A DNA stretch of 64,000 nt. It comes from Eubacteriales bacterium. Lineage in GTDB: Bacteria > Bacillota > Clostridia > Oscillospirales > Oscillospiraceae. The stretch covers positions 57,099-121,098 of the forward strand of contig JAUNPV010000008.1 of NCBI GenBank assembly GCA_030536515.1. Direction: 5' to 3'. Positions 9,250 through 18,192 of the stretch are shown here, in pieces. Made by a program: the position numbers and the translations under genes. Numbering within the stretch: the stretch's first letter is position 1; every line of letters begins with the position of its first letter. Under the pieces are notes generated by a model that saw nothing but the letters and a program-made list of their open reading frames with translations, did no database searches and had not been told where the DNA came from.

Positions 9250-9726
9250 TTATTCCTCGTCGGCGTTCAGCTCCTCCTCGGTGAGGAAGCGCTCCATGAC
9301 CTCGGTGTACATGATGCCGTCCAGGTGGTCCAGCTCGTGGCAGAAGCACCGGGCAATCAGCTCCTCGCCCTCGGCCTCATACCACTGGCCGTCCCGGTCC
9401 TGGGCCCGGACCCTGGCGAAGTTGGGCCGCTTCACCAGGCCGTACTTGCCGGGAACGCTGAGGCAGCCCTCGGCTCCCTCCTGCTCTCCGTCGGTTTCCA
9501 GCAGCTGGGGGTTCACCAGCTCCAGAATCTCGTCGCCCAGGTCCACAATCACCACCCGGCGGAGGATGCCCACCTGGGGGGCGGCCAGGCCCACGCCGTT
9601 GGCCTCCACCAGGGTCTCCCGCATATCGTCCAGCAGGCGGTGCAGCCTGCCGTCAAAATTCACCACCGGCCTGCACACCTTGTGCAGGGCCGGGTCCTTG
9701 TCTGTCAAAATCTTTCGCAGTCCCAT
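9250..9726 (-). CDS. def: peptide deformylase
   Basis: Metalloenzyme that removes the N-formyl group from nascent proteins. The start at 9726 (MGLRKILTDKDPALHKVCRP) has AAAGGAG upstream. The 158-residue protein has all three family motifs: GVGLAAPQVGI near residue 42, EGCLSVPG (metal-binding Cys) and CHELDHLDG (HExxH). It is a type 1-like short form. It lies downstream of priA and upstream of fmt. Confidence 0.97.
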   Translation of the reverse strand: MGLRKILTDKDPALHKVCRPVVNFDGRLHRLLDDMRETLVEANGVGLAAPQVGILRRVVIVDLGDEILELVNPQLLETDGEQEGAEGCLSVPGKYGLVKRPNFARVRAQDRDGQWYEAEGEELIARCFCHELDHLDGIMYTEVMERFLTEEELNADEE

Positions 9727-9771
9727 AGTGTCTCCTTTGTATTGCAAGGCAAAAATGCCGCTATTTTTCTG

Positions 9772-12216
9772 TTATTCAAAGCCGTTGACATCAATAAAGC
9801 CGTTGACATCCCGGTTTGCTCTGTCCTTTTTGAATTCCCGCAGCAGATAGGCCAGCAGCAGCCGCAGGTTTTTGCTCATGCGGCACCGCAGGGTCAGGCG
9901 GTAGCGGAAATTGTAGTTGATTTTCGGCACCGGGCAGGGGGCTGGCCCCAGGGTAGTGCAGGTTTCCCGGTCGTAGGGGGGCTGCCGCAGGCAGGCGATG
10001 AGGCTGTCCCGGAATTTGGCTGCGCCCCGAAGGACCGCCACCTCCTCCGGCCCGGTGAAGGTCACCGTGGCCGCATCCCCGAAGGGAGGCACGCTCTGGA
10101 CCCGGCGGAGATTGATTTCCAAATCGTAAAACCCGTCGTAGTTCTGCTCCGCCGCCAGCTTGATGACCTGGTGGTCCGGAACCAGGGTCTGAATCACCGC
10201 CCGGCCCGGCTCCTGGCCCCGGCCGGCCCGGCCCACCACCTGGGTGAGCATATTGAAGGTGGTCTCCCCGGCCCGCCAGCCGCCGGTGTAGAGGCTCAGG
10301 TCCGCATCCAGCACCCCAACCAGGGTGACGTTTGGCAGATTCAGGCCCTTGGCCACCATCTGGGTGCCGATTAAAATGGGGACGTTCTCCTTCTGGAAGT
10401 GTTCCAGGATTTTCTCGTGGGTATTCACGGCGCTGACGGTGTCGGCATCCATCCGGCTGACCTCCATGTCGGGAAACAGGTAGGCAAGCTCCTCCTGGAC
10501 CTTCTGGGTGCCGGTGCCGATGGTTTTCATAGGGCCGCCGCAGCTGGGGCAGCGGCTGGGGGCCGGCTGGGAGTGGCCGCAGTAGTGGCACATAAGCCGG
10601 TGGTTGGCGCTGTGATAGGTCAGCCGCTGGCTGCACCGGGGGCACTCGGGGGTCTGGCGGCAGTCCACGCACACCAGGCACCGGCTGTTGCCCCGGCGGT
10701 TCAGCAGCAGAATGGTCTGCCTTCCCGCCTCCCGGGTCTGCAAAATATCCTGGCGCAGGGGCACGCTGAGAGACAGGTCGTTGCCCAGCTTCAGCTCCTC
10801 CCGCATATCCACGATATCCACCTGGGGAAGCGCCCGCCCGCCAAACCGGGCGGGCAGGGTATAGAGCCGGTAAAGGCCGGCTTTGGCCCGGTACATGGTC
10901 TCAATGGATGGGGTGGCAGAGCCCAGCAGCACCAGGGCGTGCTCCTTGGCCCCACGCCAGATGGCCACCTCCCGGGCGCAGTACCGGGGGCTGTTTTCGG
11001 ATTTATAGGAGTGCTCCTGCTCCTCGTCCAGGATGATGAGGCCCGGGTCGCAGGGGGCGAACACCGCCGAGCGGGTGCCCACGATGACCTTGGCCTCGCC
11101 GCTGCGGACCCGCTTCCACTGATCGTAGCGCTCCGTGGCGGCCAGAGAGGAGTGAAGCACCGCAACCTGCTGGCCAAAGTAGGCCGCCATCAGCCCCAGC
11201 AGCTGGGGGGTCAGGGCAATCTCCGGCACCAGAAGCATGGCGGCCCTGCCGGATGCCAGGCAGCTTTGAATGAGCTTGATATAAACGGAGGTTTTCCCGG
11301 ACCCGGTGACGCCGTAAAGCAGCCCCACCCCGGGATTCTCCTCCAGAAGCTGGCGGTTCAGCCCCTCAAAGGCTGCCTGCTGCTGCTCGTTCAGCACCAG
11401 AGGCCCCTCCAGCGGGGCGGGTTTAATCTCCCGGCACCGCAGCACAGGCCGCTGGGAAAGCTCCACATAGCCCAGCTTTTCCAGCCTTGCCACGGTGGCG
11501 GGGGTGGCCCCCGTAAAGTAGCACAGCTCCTTGACGGCGGCGCTGCCCACGCTGCACAGCAGCTCCAGCACACTTTTTTGCAGCACCGCCGATTTGGGCC
11601 GCCGGGCGGCAAAGTCCATGGCCTCCTCCGGCGAGGCCGCCAGGGAGGCGATTTTCTCGGTTTTGTCGGACAGGGAGCGAATCAGCTCCTGCTGGGCGGA
11701 TATCCACTTTTTCCGGGCCAGGTAGGACAAAACCTCTGACAGCTTCTCTTCGGGAAGGCCCAGGCCCTGCAAAGCCGCGGCATCCGCCCGGCCTCCCAGC
11801 TCCTCCAGCCGGGTCAGCACCGCAAGGGCGTTCTCCTTGCGGATGGTCCGCTCCTTCCAGCTCCGGTCCTCGGTCAGGGAGAAGGACTCCCGGGTTTTAA
11901 GCCACACACCCGCCGGTAAAATGGCCCGGATGGCATCGTAAAAGGTGCAGAAATACCGGTCCCGGAGGAAGGCGGCCATTCGCAGCTGATGCTCTGACAG
12001 CACAGGCTCCTCGTCCAGGCAGCACTCGATGGATTTGAGCTTTTCCTCACTGCCCGGCTCCACCGAAAGCACCACGCCCTCGCTGCGCTTGTTGGCCCGG
12101 CCGAAGGGGACCTGGACCCGCTGGCCGGGAAGGAGCTCCATATCCTCGGGAATGCGATAGGAATAGGGCTTGTCGATGGCAAAATTCGCCGCAGATACTG
12201 CGATTTTTCCAATCAT
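9772..12216 (-). CDS. priA: primosomal protein N' (replication restart helicase PriA)
   Basis: 3'-5' helicase that reloads the replisome at stalled forks. The 814-residue protein has an N-terminal DNA-binding region, the Walker A GVTGSGKTSVYIK near residue 305, the Walker B segment LDEEQEHSYKSE (DEEQ in place of the usual DEEH), and a zinc-binding region with paired cysteines (CLVC, CVDC, CPRC, CHYC, CPSC). The C-terminus ends with the unusual near-repeat DVNGFIDVNGFE. coaBC, often between rpoZ and priA in Bacillus, is missing here. Confidence 0.96.
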   Translation of the reverse strand: MIGKIAVSAANFAIDKPYSYRIPEDMELLPGQRVQVPFGRANKRSEGVVLSVEPGSEEKLKSIECCLDEEPVLSEHQLRMAAFLRDRYFCTFYDAIRAILPAGVWLKTRESFSLTEDRSWKERTIRKENALAVLTRLEELGGRADAAALQGLGLPEEKLSEVLSYLARKKWISAQQELIRSLSDKTEKIASLAASPEEAMDFAARRPKSAVLQKSVLELLCSVGSAAVKELCYFTGATPATVARLEKLGYVELSQRPVLRCREIKPAPLEGPLVLNEQQQAAFEGLNRQLLEENPGVGLLYGVTGSGKTSVYIKLIQSCLASGRAAMLLVPEIALTPQLLGLMAAYFGQQVAVLHSSLAATERYDQWKRVRSGEAKVIVGTRSAVFAPCDPGLIILDEEQEHSYKSENSPRYCAREVAIWRGAKEHALVLLGSATPSIETMYRAKAGLYRLYTLPARFGGRALPQVDIVDMREELKLGNDLSLSVPLRQDILQTREAGRQTILLLNRRGNSRCLVCVDCRQTPECPRCSQRLTYHSANHRLMCHYCGHSQPAPSRCPSCGGPMKTIGTGTQKVQEELAYLFPDMEVSRMDADTVSAVNTHEKILEHFQKENVPILIGTQMVAKGLNLPNVTLVGVLDADLSLYTGGWRAGETTFNMLTQVVGRAGRGQEPGRAVIQTLVPDHQVIKLAAEQNYDGFYDLEINLRRVQSVPPFGDAATVTFTGPEEVAVLRGAAKFRDSLIACLRQPPYDRETCTTLGPAPCPVPKINYNFRYRLTLRCRMSKNLRLLLAYLLREFKKDRANRDVNGFIDVNGFE

Positions 12217-12244
12217 AAAGCCCCTCCTTACCCATTTTTATTCC

Positions 12245-12336
12245 GTAGGGCGGCCTGCCCTCAGGCCGCCGCGCCTTTTCTTGCAGAAAAGGCGAAAGGA
12301 GCGGATTGCCACGTCGCTTCGCTCCTCGCAATGACA
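12245..12336. repeat. composite repeat: GTAG-foot palindrome plus half of a TCATTGCGA element
   Basis: 12245-12270 is GTAG plus the stem GGCGGCCTG/CAGGCCGCC. It is followed by the hairpin CGCCTTTTC/GAAAAGGCG and then the right half of a TCATTGCGA-family repeat (CGGATTGCCAC, small hairpin, TCGCAATGACA). The left half is absent, so this is a truncated mosaic. Confidence 0.75.
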
Positions 12337-12344
12337 GGTGAATT

Positions 12345-12551
12345 TTAGTTTCTGTATTCGTCCTTGACGGTGGCGGACAGCTCGCCGTCGGCCACCTCCT
12401 GGATGGCCATGGTCACGGGCTTCTCAGGCAGCTCCTCCTGGAAGGCCTCGGCCTCGGCGGCAATCTGGCGGGCCCGGTGGGCCACCACGTTCACCAGCAG
12501 GTAACGGCTATCCACATTTTTCAGCAAATCAGCAACAGGGGGGTACAGCAT
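12345..12551 (-). CDS. rpoZ: DNA-directed RNA polymerase omega subunit
   Basis: Small subunit that assists folding and assembly of the beta' subunit. The start at 12551 gives MLYPPVADLLKNVDSRYLLV and a 68-residue protein; a GGAGG site lies upstream. The segment NVVAHRARQIAAEAE is the family core (compare VAKRARQL in other bacteria). It lies between gmk and priA as in most Firmicutes. Omega genes are often missed because of their size; here motif and context agree. Confidence 0.93.
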   Translation of the reverse strand: MLYPPVADLLKNVDSRYLLVNVVAHRARQIAAEAEAFQEELPEKPVTMAIQEVADGELSATVKDEYRN

Positions 12552-12601
12552 AATTAAGTTCCTCCAAAAAAGAAATATTGATAATCGTTTATTGAAAACC
12601 G

Positions 12602-12702
12602 TGTCATTGCGAGGAGTGCAGCGACGTGGCAATCCGTTCCTTTTCTCCGTTGTCCGGGAATGCGGATTGCCACACCAGCGTGCGCGCTGGTTCGCAATGA
12701 CA
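12602..12702. repeat. four-way-junction palindromic repeat (TCATTGCGA family), complete copy
   Basis: Outer arms at 12602-12612 and 12692-12702, inner arms GTGGCAATCCG and CGGATTGCCAC (12663-12673), right hairpin ACCAGCG/CGCTGGT. The left hairpin is weak (GGAGTGCAGCGAC). It lies between gmk and rpoZ and almost touches the gmk stop codon. Confidence 0.8.
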
Positions 12703-12709
12703 GGGGTGT

Positions 12710-13258
12710 TTACGCTCCGATGATGCGCAGGATTTCCTCGGCGCAGCGGTCTGCGTCGTCGTTGACCACCACGTGGTCGTACCAGCTTCTCTGGTCCATC
12801 TCCCACTTGGCCCGCTCCATGCGCATTTTTATCTGGTCCTCGGGGGTGTCGCCCCGGCCCCGCAGGCGGCGCTCCAGCTCCTGGACCGACGGGGGCATGA
12901 TGAAAATGAACACCGCCTCCGGCTCCTTCTGCTTGACCTGCATGGCCCCGGCAGGCTCAATGTCCAGCAGCACGTGGCCGTGCTGCCGCTTTTCCTCCGC
13001 CTGGGCCCGGGGGGTGCCGTAGTAATTGGCGGCGTGAGCGTCGTATTCCAGGAATTCTCCCCGGGCAATCATTTCCTCAAACCGCTGCTTGGTGACGAAG
13101 TAATAGTGCACGCCCTCCTGCTCGCCGGGCCTGGGTGGCCGGGTGGTGGCGGAGACAGAGAAGGTCAGGCTGGGCTGCCTGTCCATCATGCGCTTTAAAA
13201 CCGTCCCCTTGCCCACGCCGGAGGCGCCGGAAATGACAATCAGCTTTCCCTTGGTCAT
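12710..13258 (-). CDS. gmk: guanylate kinase
   Basis: Phosphorylates GMP to GDP in nucleotide metabolism. The 182-residue product starts [20 protein letters not shown], with the P-loop at about 11-18. GMP-binding and lid segments follow ([33 protein letters not shown]). Slightly shorter than the typical 200 residues but complete. Its start overlaps the end of remA by 4 bases. Confidence 0.97.
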   Translation of the reverse strand: MTKGKLIVISGASGVGKGTVLKRMMDRQPSLTFSVSATTRPPRPGEQEGVHYYFVTKQRFEEMIARGEFLEYDAHAANYYGTPRAQAEEKRQHGHVLLDIEPAGAMQVKQKEPEAVFIFIMPPSVQELERRLRGRGDTPEDQIKMRMERAKWEMDQRSWYDHVVVNDDADRCAEEILRIIGA

Positions 13259-13515
13259 GGTTCTTCCTCCTCAGGTTCCGGCCGGTCCTGCCACCGGGCG
13301 GCAATGGTCTCGGTGGAGATGGCGGAAAGAATGACGTGGTCGGTGTCCATCAGGATCACCGCCTTGGTTTTGCGGCCGTAGGATGCGTCGATGAGCATTC
13401 CCCGGTCCCGGGCCTCCTGGATGATGCGCTTGATGGGGGCGGAATCCGGTGCCACCACGGACAGCACCCGGCCTGCCGCCACCATGGAGCCAAATCCGAT
13501 GTTGATGAGCTTCAT
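13255..13515 (-). CDS. remA: RemA/YlzA family DNA-binding regulator (DUF370)
   Basis: In Bacillus subtilis RemA is a small DNA-binding activator of matrix and osmoprotection genes. The start at 13515 ([20 protein letters not shown]) gives 86 residues, the family length. The family signatures are the [13 protein letters not shown] start, the region [20 protein letters not shown] and [19 protein letters not shown]. It sits between yicC and gmk as in Bacillus. The regulated genes here cannot be inferred. Confidence 0.93.
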   Translation of the reverse strand: MKLINIGFGSMVAAGRVLSVVAPDSAPIKRIIQEARDRGMLIDASYGRKTKAVILMDTDHVILSAISTETIAARWQDRPEPEEEEP

Positions 13516-13525
13516 GGCAGGTCCC

Positions 13526-14404
13526 TCACTCGATGTTCTGGGTCTGCTCCCGGATTTTTTCCAGCTCCGCCTTGATGTCCACCACAATCCGGGCCAGGCG
13601 CACATCGGAGCACTTGGAGCCGATGGTGTTGGACTCCCGGTTCATTTCCTGGAGCAGGAAGTCCAGCTTCCGGCCAACGGCCCCGCCGCTTGAGAGCATA
13701 TGGTCCATCTGCTCTAAATGGCTTCTCAGGCGGACGGTTTCCTCGTCCACGGCCACCTTGTCGGCAAAGATGGCGGCCTCGGTGAGGATGCGGCTTTCGT
13801 CGATGGCGGTATTGGCCAGCACCTCCTTGAGCTTGCTGTAAAGCCGGGCGCGGTAGTCGATGACCGTCTGGCCGCTGCCGGCCTCCACCTGGGAAACCAG
13901 GTCCAAAATGGTCTGGCCCCGGCTGCGCAGGTCCTTTTCCAGGGCCATACCCTCGGTGCAGCGCATAGCGTCGTAGGCTTCCAGGGCCTTATTCACCACG
14001 CTCATCAGGTCCGCCAGCAGCTGCTCCTCGTCCACCTGGGGCTTGTCCACGGTGAACACCTCGCTCATTCGGGACAGGAGGGATACGCTGATGTCGTCGA
14101 TAACGCCGTACTTCTGGGCCATCTGCTTCATGGCGGCCAGATACCCCTCCACCATGGCCTCGTTGAGGGTCACCTGCACATCCGAGGCCCCCTCGGCCCG
14201 GAGGGTGATGAACACATCCACCTTGCCCCGGGACACAGACTGCTTCACCGCCTGCTTCACCGCCTCCTCTGCAAAGGACAGGCTTCTTGGCAGCTTCACG
14301 GTGCAGTCCAGATACCGGTTATTGACGGAGCGAAGCTCCACGGTGTATTCCCGGCCGTTTACCGTTTCCACGGCACGGCCATAGCCGGTCATGCTTTTAA
14401 CCAT
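13526..14404 (-). CDS. yicC: YicC/YloC family endoribonuclease
   Basis: YicC-type proteins are recently recognised endoribonucleases. The start at 14404 reads [20 protein letters not shown], with the family's opening SMTGYGRA motif and [17 protein letters not shown]. The C-terminus carries the conserved [20 protein letters not shown]. The 292-residue length is normal. It leads the yicC-remA-gmk-rpoZ run typical of Firmicutes. Confidence 0.95.
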   Translation of the reverse strand: MVKSMTGYGRAVETVNGREYTVELRSVNNRYLDCTVKLPRSLSFAEEAVKQAVKQSVSRGKVDVFITLRAEGASDVQVTLNEAMVEGYLAAMKQMAQKYGVIDDISVSLLSRMSEVFTVDKPQVDEEQLLADLMSVVNKALEAYDAMRCTEGMALEKDLRSRGQTILDLVSQVEAGSGQTVIDYRARLYSKLKEVLANTAIDESRILTEAAIFADKVAVDEETVRLRSHLEQMDHMLSSGGAVGRKLDFLLQEMNRESNTIGSKCSDVRLARIVVDIKAELEKIREQTQNIE

Positions 14405-14828
14405 GGTTATGTTCCTCTTCTTTCCTAAATTGTGCAAAGGCGGTAATGGTGTAGTCCGTCTTTGCGTGGCGGGCCACCCGCCGGTCGTAAAATACCGCCG
14501 CCGCCACCCCCAGGGCAAAGCCCAGGCCGCCCCCCAGGGGGCCGGACCCGGCCAGGCTTCCCAGCCAGTAGCCCAGGAAAAACAGGGCCAGAGGGGTCAC
14601 ATACAGCACCGCCGCCCCCTTCAGCACCGGGGCGGAGTCCGATTCCACCCGGACCAGGTCCCCGGCTGCTGCGCCGATGGGGTTGGCGGCGGTGAACACC
14701 ACCGCCTCCTTGGCGGCCCCGCAGCCGGAGCATTTGTGGCAGTCCCCGGAGCAGGCGCTTTCCCGGACGTGGACCACCGTGGCCGTGCCGTCGGGGTGGG
14801 TCCTTTGAATGCGCACCAGCTGCTCCAT
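14397..14828 (-). CDS. SoxR-reducing system protein RseC family
   Basis: A 143-residue membrane protein. The N-terminal cytoplasmic part has the four-cysteine cluster of the RseC family (CSGDCHKCSGC near residue 26), then a small beta-rich region and two membrane segments (about 70-90 and 95-115). In other bacteria the family is tied to SoxR reduction or Rnf-type electron transfer; no soxR or rnf genes are in this window, so its partner is unknown. It overlaps yicC by 8 bases and follows cdaR by 2 bases, so it is cotranscribed with housekeeping genes. Confidence 0.85.
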   Translation of the reverse strand: MEQLVRIQRTHPDGTATVVHVRESACSGDCHKCSGCGAAKEAVVFTAANPIGAAAGDLVRVESDSAPVLKGAAVLYVTPLALFFLGYWLGSLAGSGPLGGGLGFALGVAAAVFYDRRVARHAKTDYTITAFAQFRKEEEHNHG

Positions 14829-14830
14829 GG

Positions 14831-16069
14831 CTAGCCCTCCGCAGGCCGGACCGTGGCCGATACGGCGCTGGTTTTCAGAGCGCCCACATTCTTGAAGCTG
14901 TCGCTGAAGCTGATGGAGGCCTTATAGGTGGCGGTGCCCGCCACTGCGTCGGTGAAGTCCACCACGGCGGTGATGTCCTCCGCCGTCAGGGCGTTGATTT
15001 CCGCCTCGGAGCCCCGGACCTTCACCGTCAGGTTGGCCCCGATAATCTCCGCCGCCATGCCCTCGGGCACGTTGACGCTCTGGATATTTTCCACAGTGAA
15101 TTCCTTGGTCCGCAGGCCGGAGAACCGGATGCTGACCAGTACCTCGCCTACGCCGGTCTGGTTGGTAACGCCCTCAGGCAGGACGATGGGGTAGGTGTCC
15201 TCCCGGGACCGCTCCACCTCCGCCAGGTTGATGGAGCAGACGGTGAGGGTGTCCCCCAGCGCGTCCAGAGCCGCTGCGCTGCCGGAGACCCGGATGGACT
15301 CCATGGCCAGCTTCACGCTGGTGTTGTTGGGGGTGGCCCCGCCGCCGTAGATGACATCCACCGCCAGGTTCAGGTCCTTGATGCGCTGGATGGACATATC
15401 CATGCGGATTTCCTCCACATTGGTGACAATCTGCTCGGCATCCACCGGCTCGCCGTCGGCGTTGCACAGGGTGTAGCGGAAGCTCTCGCTGATGGACTCC
15501 GTCCGCTGGGACAGGTCCACCTCAATCACCGCCTGGGTAATCTGGTCCGCCACGGCGGCGGGACCCACCACGGTGACGGTGTTGTAGTCCAGCTTGGCGT
15601 TCTCCGTGTCGTAGAGGTAATCCTCAGACCGGGTGCCCGTCCACTTCACCGCCACATTGACCTCCTTGGTCCGGCGGTAGTCCACGTTGACGTACAGCAC
15701 ACCCGGGTTCCGGGACTCCACCTGCAGGGCGTTGGAGGGCACGTCGCCGGGGAAGGCATAGGTGTACAGCAGAGGGATTTTCTCCCCGGGCTCGTTGATT
15801 TTGGAAATGTCGCACTTGATGAAGATGTTGCCGGCGTTGATCTTGCTCAGCTCGCTCCGGGCGCCGGAAACGTGGAGCGACACGGTCTCAGCGGACACGT
15901 GGGTCAGCATCAGGTTGTTGTCGTTCAGCACTGCCTCCCCCTCCCAGATGACCGGGATGCCGGAGATGGTGGTGGAATCCTCCTGGCTGACGTTGTTCAC
16001 CACGTACAGCCACAGGCCAAAGGCGATAACCAGGGACAGCAGGAAGGAATACAGCTTATTTCTTGGCAT
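14831..16069 (-). CDS. cdaR: CdaA regulatory protein CdaR (YbbR-domain protein)
   Basis: Extracytoplasmic regulator of the c-di-AMP synthase CdaA. The start at 16069 (MPRNKLYSFLLSLVIAFGLW) has GGAGGA upstream. The 412-residue protein has one N-terminal membrane anchor (about 8-25, then the conserved WLYVV) followed by four YbbR-like beta domains. It overlaps cdaA by 14 bases. The usual third partner, glmM, is not next to it. Confidence 0.93.
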   Translation of the reverse strand: MPRNKLYSFLLSLVIAFGLWLYVVNNVSQEDSTTISGIPVIWEGEAVLNDNNLMLTHVSAETVSLHVSGARSELSKINAGNIFIKCDISKINEPGEKIPLLYTYAFPGDVPSNALQVESRNPGVLYVNVDYRRTKEVNVAVKWTGTRSEDYLYDTENAKLDYNTVTVVGPAAVADQITQAVIEVDLSQRTESISESFRYTLCNADGEPVDAEQIVTNVEEIRMDMSIQRIKDLNLAVDVIYGGGATPNNTSVKLAMESIRVSGSAAALDALGDTLTVCSINLAEVERSREDTYPIVLPEGVTNQTGVGEVLVSIRFSGLRTKEFTVENIQSVNVPEGMAAEIIGANLTVKVRGSEAEINALTAEDITAVVDFTDAVAGTATYKASISFSDSFKNVGALKTSAVSATVRPAEG

Positions 16070-16931
16070 ATCCGTCCTCCTCCTTCTTACGGGAAATTTT
16101 CTTGAGGGCCTTGGCGGCAGGGTTTGTCCTCTGAAGCTCCTCATTGCGGGGGCACAGCTCGTAGTGCAGGAGCTTTTCCAAGGTCTGAGGAGCCAGGTGC
16201 CGCTTGAGCATTCCGCCCACCGCCACAGAAATGGTGCCGGTCTCCTCGGACACCACCACCGCCACGCCGTCGGACACCTCGCTGATGCCCACGGAGGCCC
16301 GGTGCCGGGTGCCCAGGTCCGCGCTCAGCATAGGGCTGGTGGACAGGGGCAGCACACAGCCGGCGGCGGCCACCCGGCCGTCCTGGATGATGACGGCACC
16401 GTCGTGGAGGGCCGCCTTGGTGAAAAACAGGTTCCGCAGCAGCTGCTCGGACACAATGGCATCCACCTCGGTGCCGGTTTTGAAGTATTCATCCAGCCGG
16501 TGCTCCCGGGAAAAGACAATCAGCGCCCCCACCCGCTGGCGGCTCATGGCCTCGCAGGCCATCACCGTCTGGGTGATGACCTTGTCCATTTCGTGGACGG
16601 ACTTTCTGCCGCCCAGCAGATTGCTCAGCTTCATGTCCGCCAGATGGTCCAGCATCCGCCGCAGCTCCGGCTGGAACAGCACCACAAAGGCCAGCAGGCC
16701 GATGGTCAGAAACTGGGTCAGAATCCAGTTGAGGGTATACAGCTTCATCAGCCCGGTGACCCAGGTCACCAGCACCAGCAGCACCACCGTCCGGGCAATG
16801 CGCATCACATTGCGGCTGCGCAGCAGCGGCATGAGCCGGAATATCAAATATGCCACCAGGGCAATGTCCAGATAGTCTGACCACTGCATCCCGAGCAGGT
16901 CCTGTACAAAATCCTGAATGACGTCCATCAT
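16056..16931 (-). CDS. cdaA: diadenylate cyclase CdaA
   Basis: Makes cyclic di-AMP from two ATP, a signal controlling potassium and osmolyte balance and cell-wall state. The 291-residue protein has three N-terminal membrane segments (about 19-35, 43-62, 68-88) and a DAC domain with both catalytic motifs: HDGAVII and GTRHRASVGIS. The start could be the ATG at 16931 or the next one at 16928; AGGGG lies 7-10 bases upstream. It heads the long housekeeping operon from its own promoter at 16992-17020. Confidence 0.96.
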   Translation of the reverse strand: MMDVIQDFVQDLLGMQWSDYLDIALVAYLIFRLMPLLRSRNVMRIARTVVLLVLVTWVTGLMKLYTLNWILTQFLTIGLLAFVVLFQPELRRMLDHLADMKLSNLLGGRKSVHEMDKVITQTVMACEAMSRQRVGALIVFSREHRLDEYFKTGTEVDAIVSEQLLRNLFFTKAALHDGAVIIQDGRVAAAGCVLPLSTSPMLSADLGTRHRASVGISEVSDGVAVVVSEETGTISVAVGGMLKRHLAPQTLEKLLHYELCPRNEELQRTNPAAKALKKISRKKEEDGYAKK

Positions 16932-16991
16932 GTGCTTCCCCTTTTATGTCAACTGTTCCCAGTGCCTATTTTGCTATTCTATATCCGTTCT

Positions 16992-17020
16992 ATTATAACG
17001 GAAGATTTGCAAGTTGGCAA
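16992..17020 (-). promoter_or_regulatory. sigma-A type promoter of the cdaA operon
   Basis: On the minus strand TTGCCA (17015-17020), 17 bases, TATAAT (16992-16997). The consensus -10 and spacing support it as the start of the cdaA-cdaR-yicC run. Confidence 0.75.
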
Positions 17021-17043
17021 TAGACATTCTGTAAAAATTTTAT

Positions 17044-17081
17044 GGAAATCCCCGGGCAAATCCTTCCGCCCGGGGATTTCC
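17044..17081 (-). terminator. terminator after the desulfurase-like gene
   Basis: GGAAATCCCCGGGC pairs perfectly with GCCCGGGGATTTCC around a 10-base loop, starting 1 base after the stop codon; the 3' side on the minus strand is AT-rich (ATAAAATTTTT). It separates this unit from the cdaA promoter. Confidence 0.8.
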
Positions 17082-17082
17082 G

Positions 17083-18192
17083 TTACTGGGGGCAGGGTGG
17101 CAGCCGGGACACAGCCCGGAGGAGGGCCTCGGTCTCGGCATCCCCTGCGTCATAGCCGAAGCTGACCCGCACCGTGCCCGTGGCCAGGGTCCCGGCGCTT
17201 TCGTGGGCGGCGGGGGCGCAGTGCAGCCCCGCCCGGACGGAGATGCCCTGCCTGCCCAGCTGCTCCGCCGCCGCCTCGCAGTCCATGCCCGGCAGGAAGG
17301 ACACCGTGGCCGCCTGGTGAGGGCCGGAGAACACCGCCATCCCCCGGCTTTGCAGCCCCGCCACACAGCGGCGCAGCTGGCGGTGCTCCCGCCTTCCCAC
17401 ACGCTCCACCCCCACCCGGTTCAGATACCGAAGGCCCTGGGTCAGCCCGGCAATGCCGGGAACGTTGAGAGTCCCCGCCTCCAGCCGCTCCGGCAAATCC
17501 GGCGGCATTTCCCGGGAGGCAGACAGACTCCCCGTCCCCCCAAAAACCAAAGGCCGCCCGCCCTCCCGGCAAAGCAGAATCCCCGTCCCCTGAGGCCCCA
17601 GCAGGCTCTTATGCCCGGGCATGGCGATGAACGCCGGGCCCAGGGCTTCGAAATTGAGTTCCATGGTTCCGGCGGACTGGGCGGCGTCGATGATGAAGGG
17701 GACGCCCCGGTCCCGGCACAGGGCTGCCAGCTGCTCCACCGGCAGGATATAGCCGAAGACGTTGGACACGTGGGTGAACACGGCGGCCTCCGCCCCCCGG
17801 TCCAGGGCCCGGCGGAAGCTGTCCAAAGTGTCCTGCCAGTCAAAAAGCCGCCGGCCGGCAATGACAATCTCCGCCCCCAGGGCGTGCAGGGGGCGGATAA
17901 CGGCGTTGTGCTCAAAGCCGGACACCACCACCCTGGCTCCGGGCCGGACCAGGGTGGCGATGGCGATGTTCAGGCCCTGGGTGCAGCTTCCCGTCATCAC
18001 CACCTGCTCCGGGCGGCAGGAAAAGAGCCAGGCCGCCTCCTCCCGGCAGCGGTAAACCTGGCGGGCGGCCTCCATGGCGGCGGGATATCCGCCCCGGCCC
18101 GGGTTGGCGCAGGTGTTCATAGCCCGGATCACTGCCCGGGCCACCGCCGGAGGCTTGTGAAAGGAGGTGGCCCCGGAATCCAGATAAATCAT
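17083..18192 (-). CDS. cysteine desulfurase-like class V aminotransferase
   Basis: PLP enzyme of the class V family, 369 residues, starting MIYLDSGATSFHKPPAVARA. Visible: the PLP aspartate D169 (FIIDAAQSAG), Schiff-base lysine K195 in MPGHKSLLGP, and a probable catalytic cysteine in RAGLHCAPAAH. The short form and the neighbouring DUF3343 gene fit the subfamily once linked to selenium-dependent molybdenum hydroxylase gene sets in Clostridia and Enterococcus. No selD or hydroxylase gene is nearby, so a general sulfur-mobilising role is equally possible. The start codon overlaps the DUF3343 stop. Confidence 0.85.
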   Translation of the reverse strand: MIYLDSGATSFHKPPAVARAVIRAMNTCANPGRGGYPAAMEAARQVYRCREEAAWLFSCRPEQVVMTGSCTQGLNIAIATLVRPGARVVVSGFEHNAVIRPLHALGAEIVIAGRRLFDWQDTLDSFRRALDRGAEAAVFTHVSNVFGYILPVEQLAALCRDRGVPFIIDAAQSAGTMELNFEALGPAFIAMPGHKSLLGPQGTGILLCREGGRPLVFGGTGSLSASREMPPDLPERLEAGTLNVPGIAGLTQGLRYLNRVGVERVGRREHRQLRRCVAGLQSRGMAVFSGPHQAATVSFLPGMDCEAAAEQLGRQGISVRAGLHCAPAAHESAGTLATGTVRVSFGYDAGDAETEALLRAVSRLPPCPQ

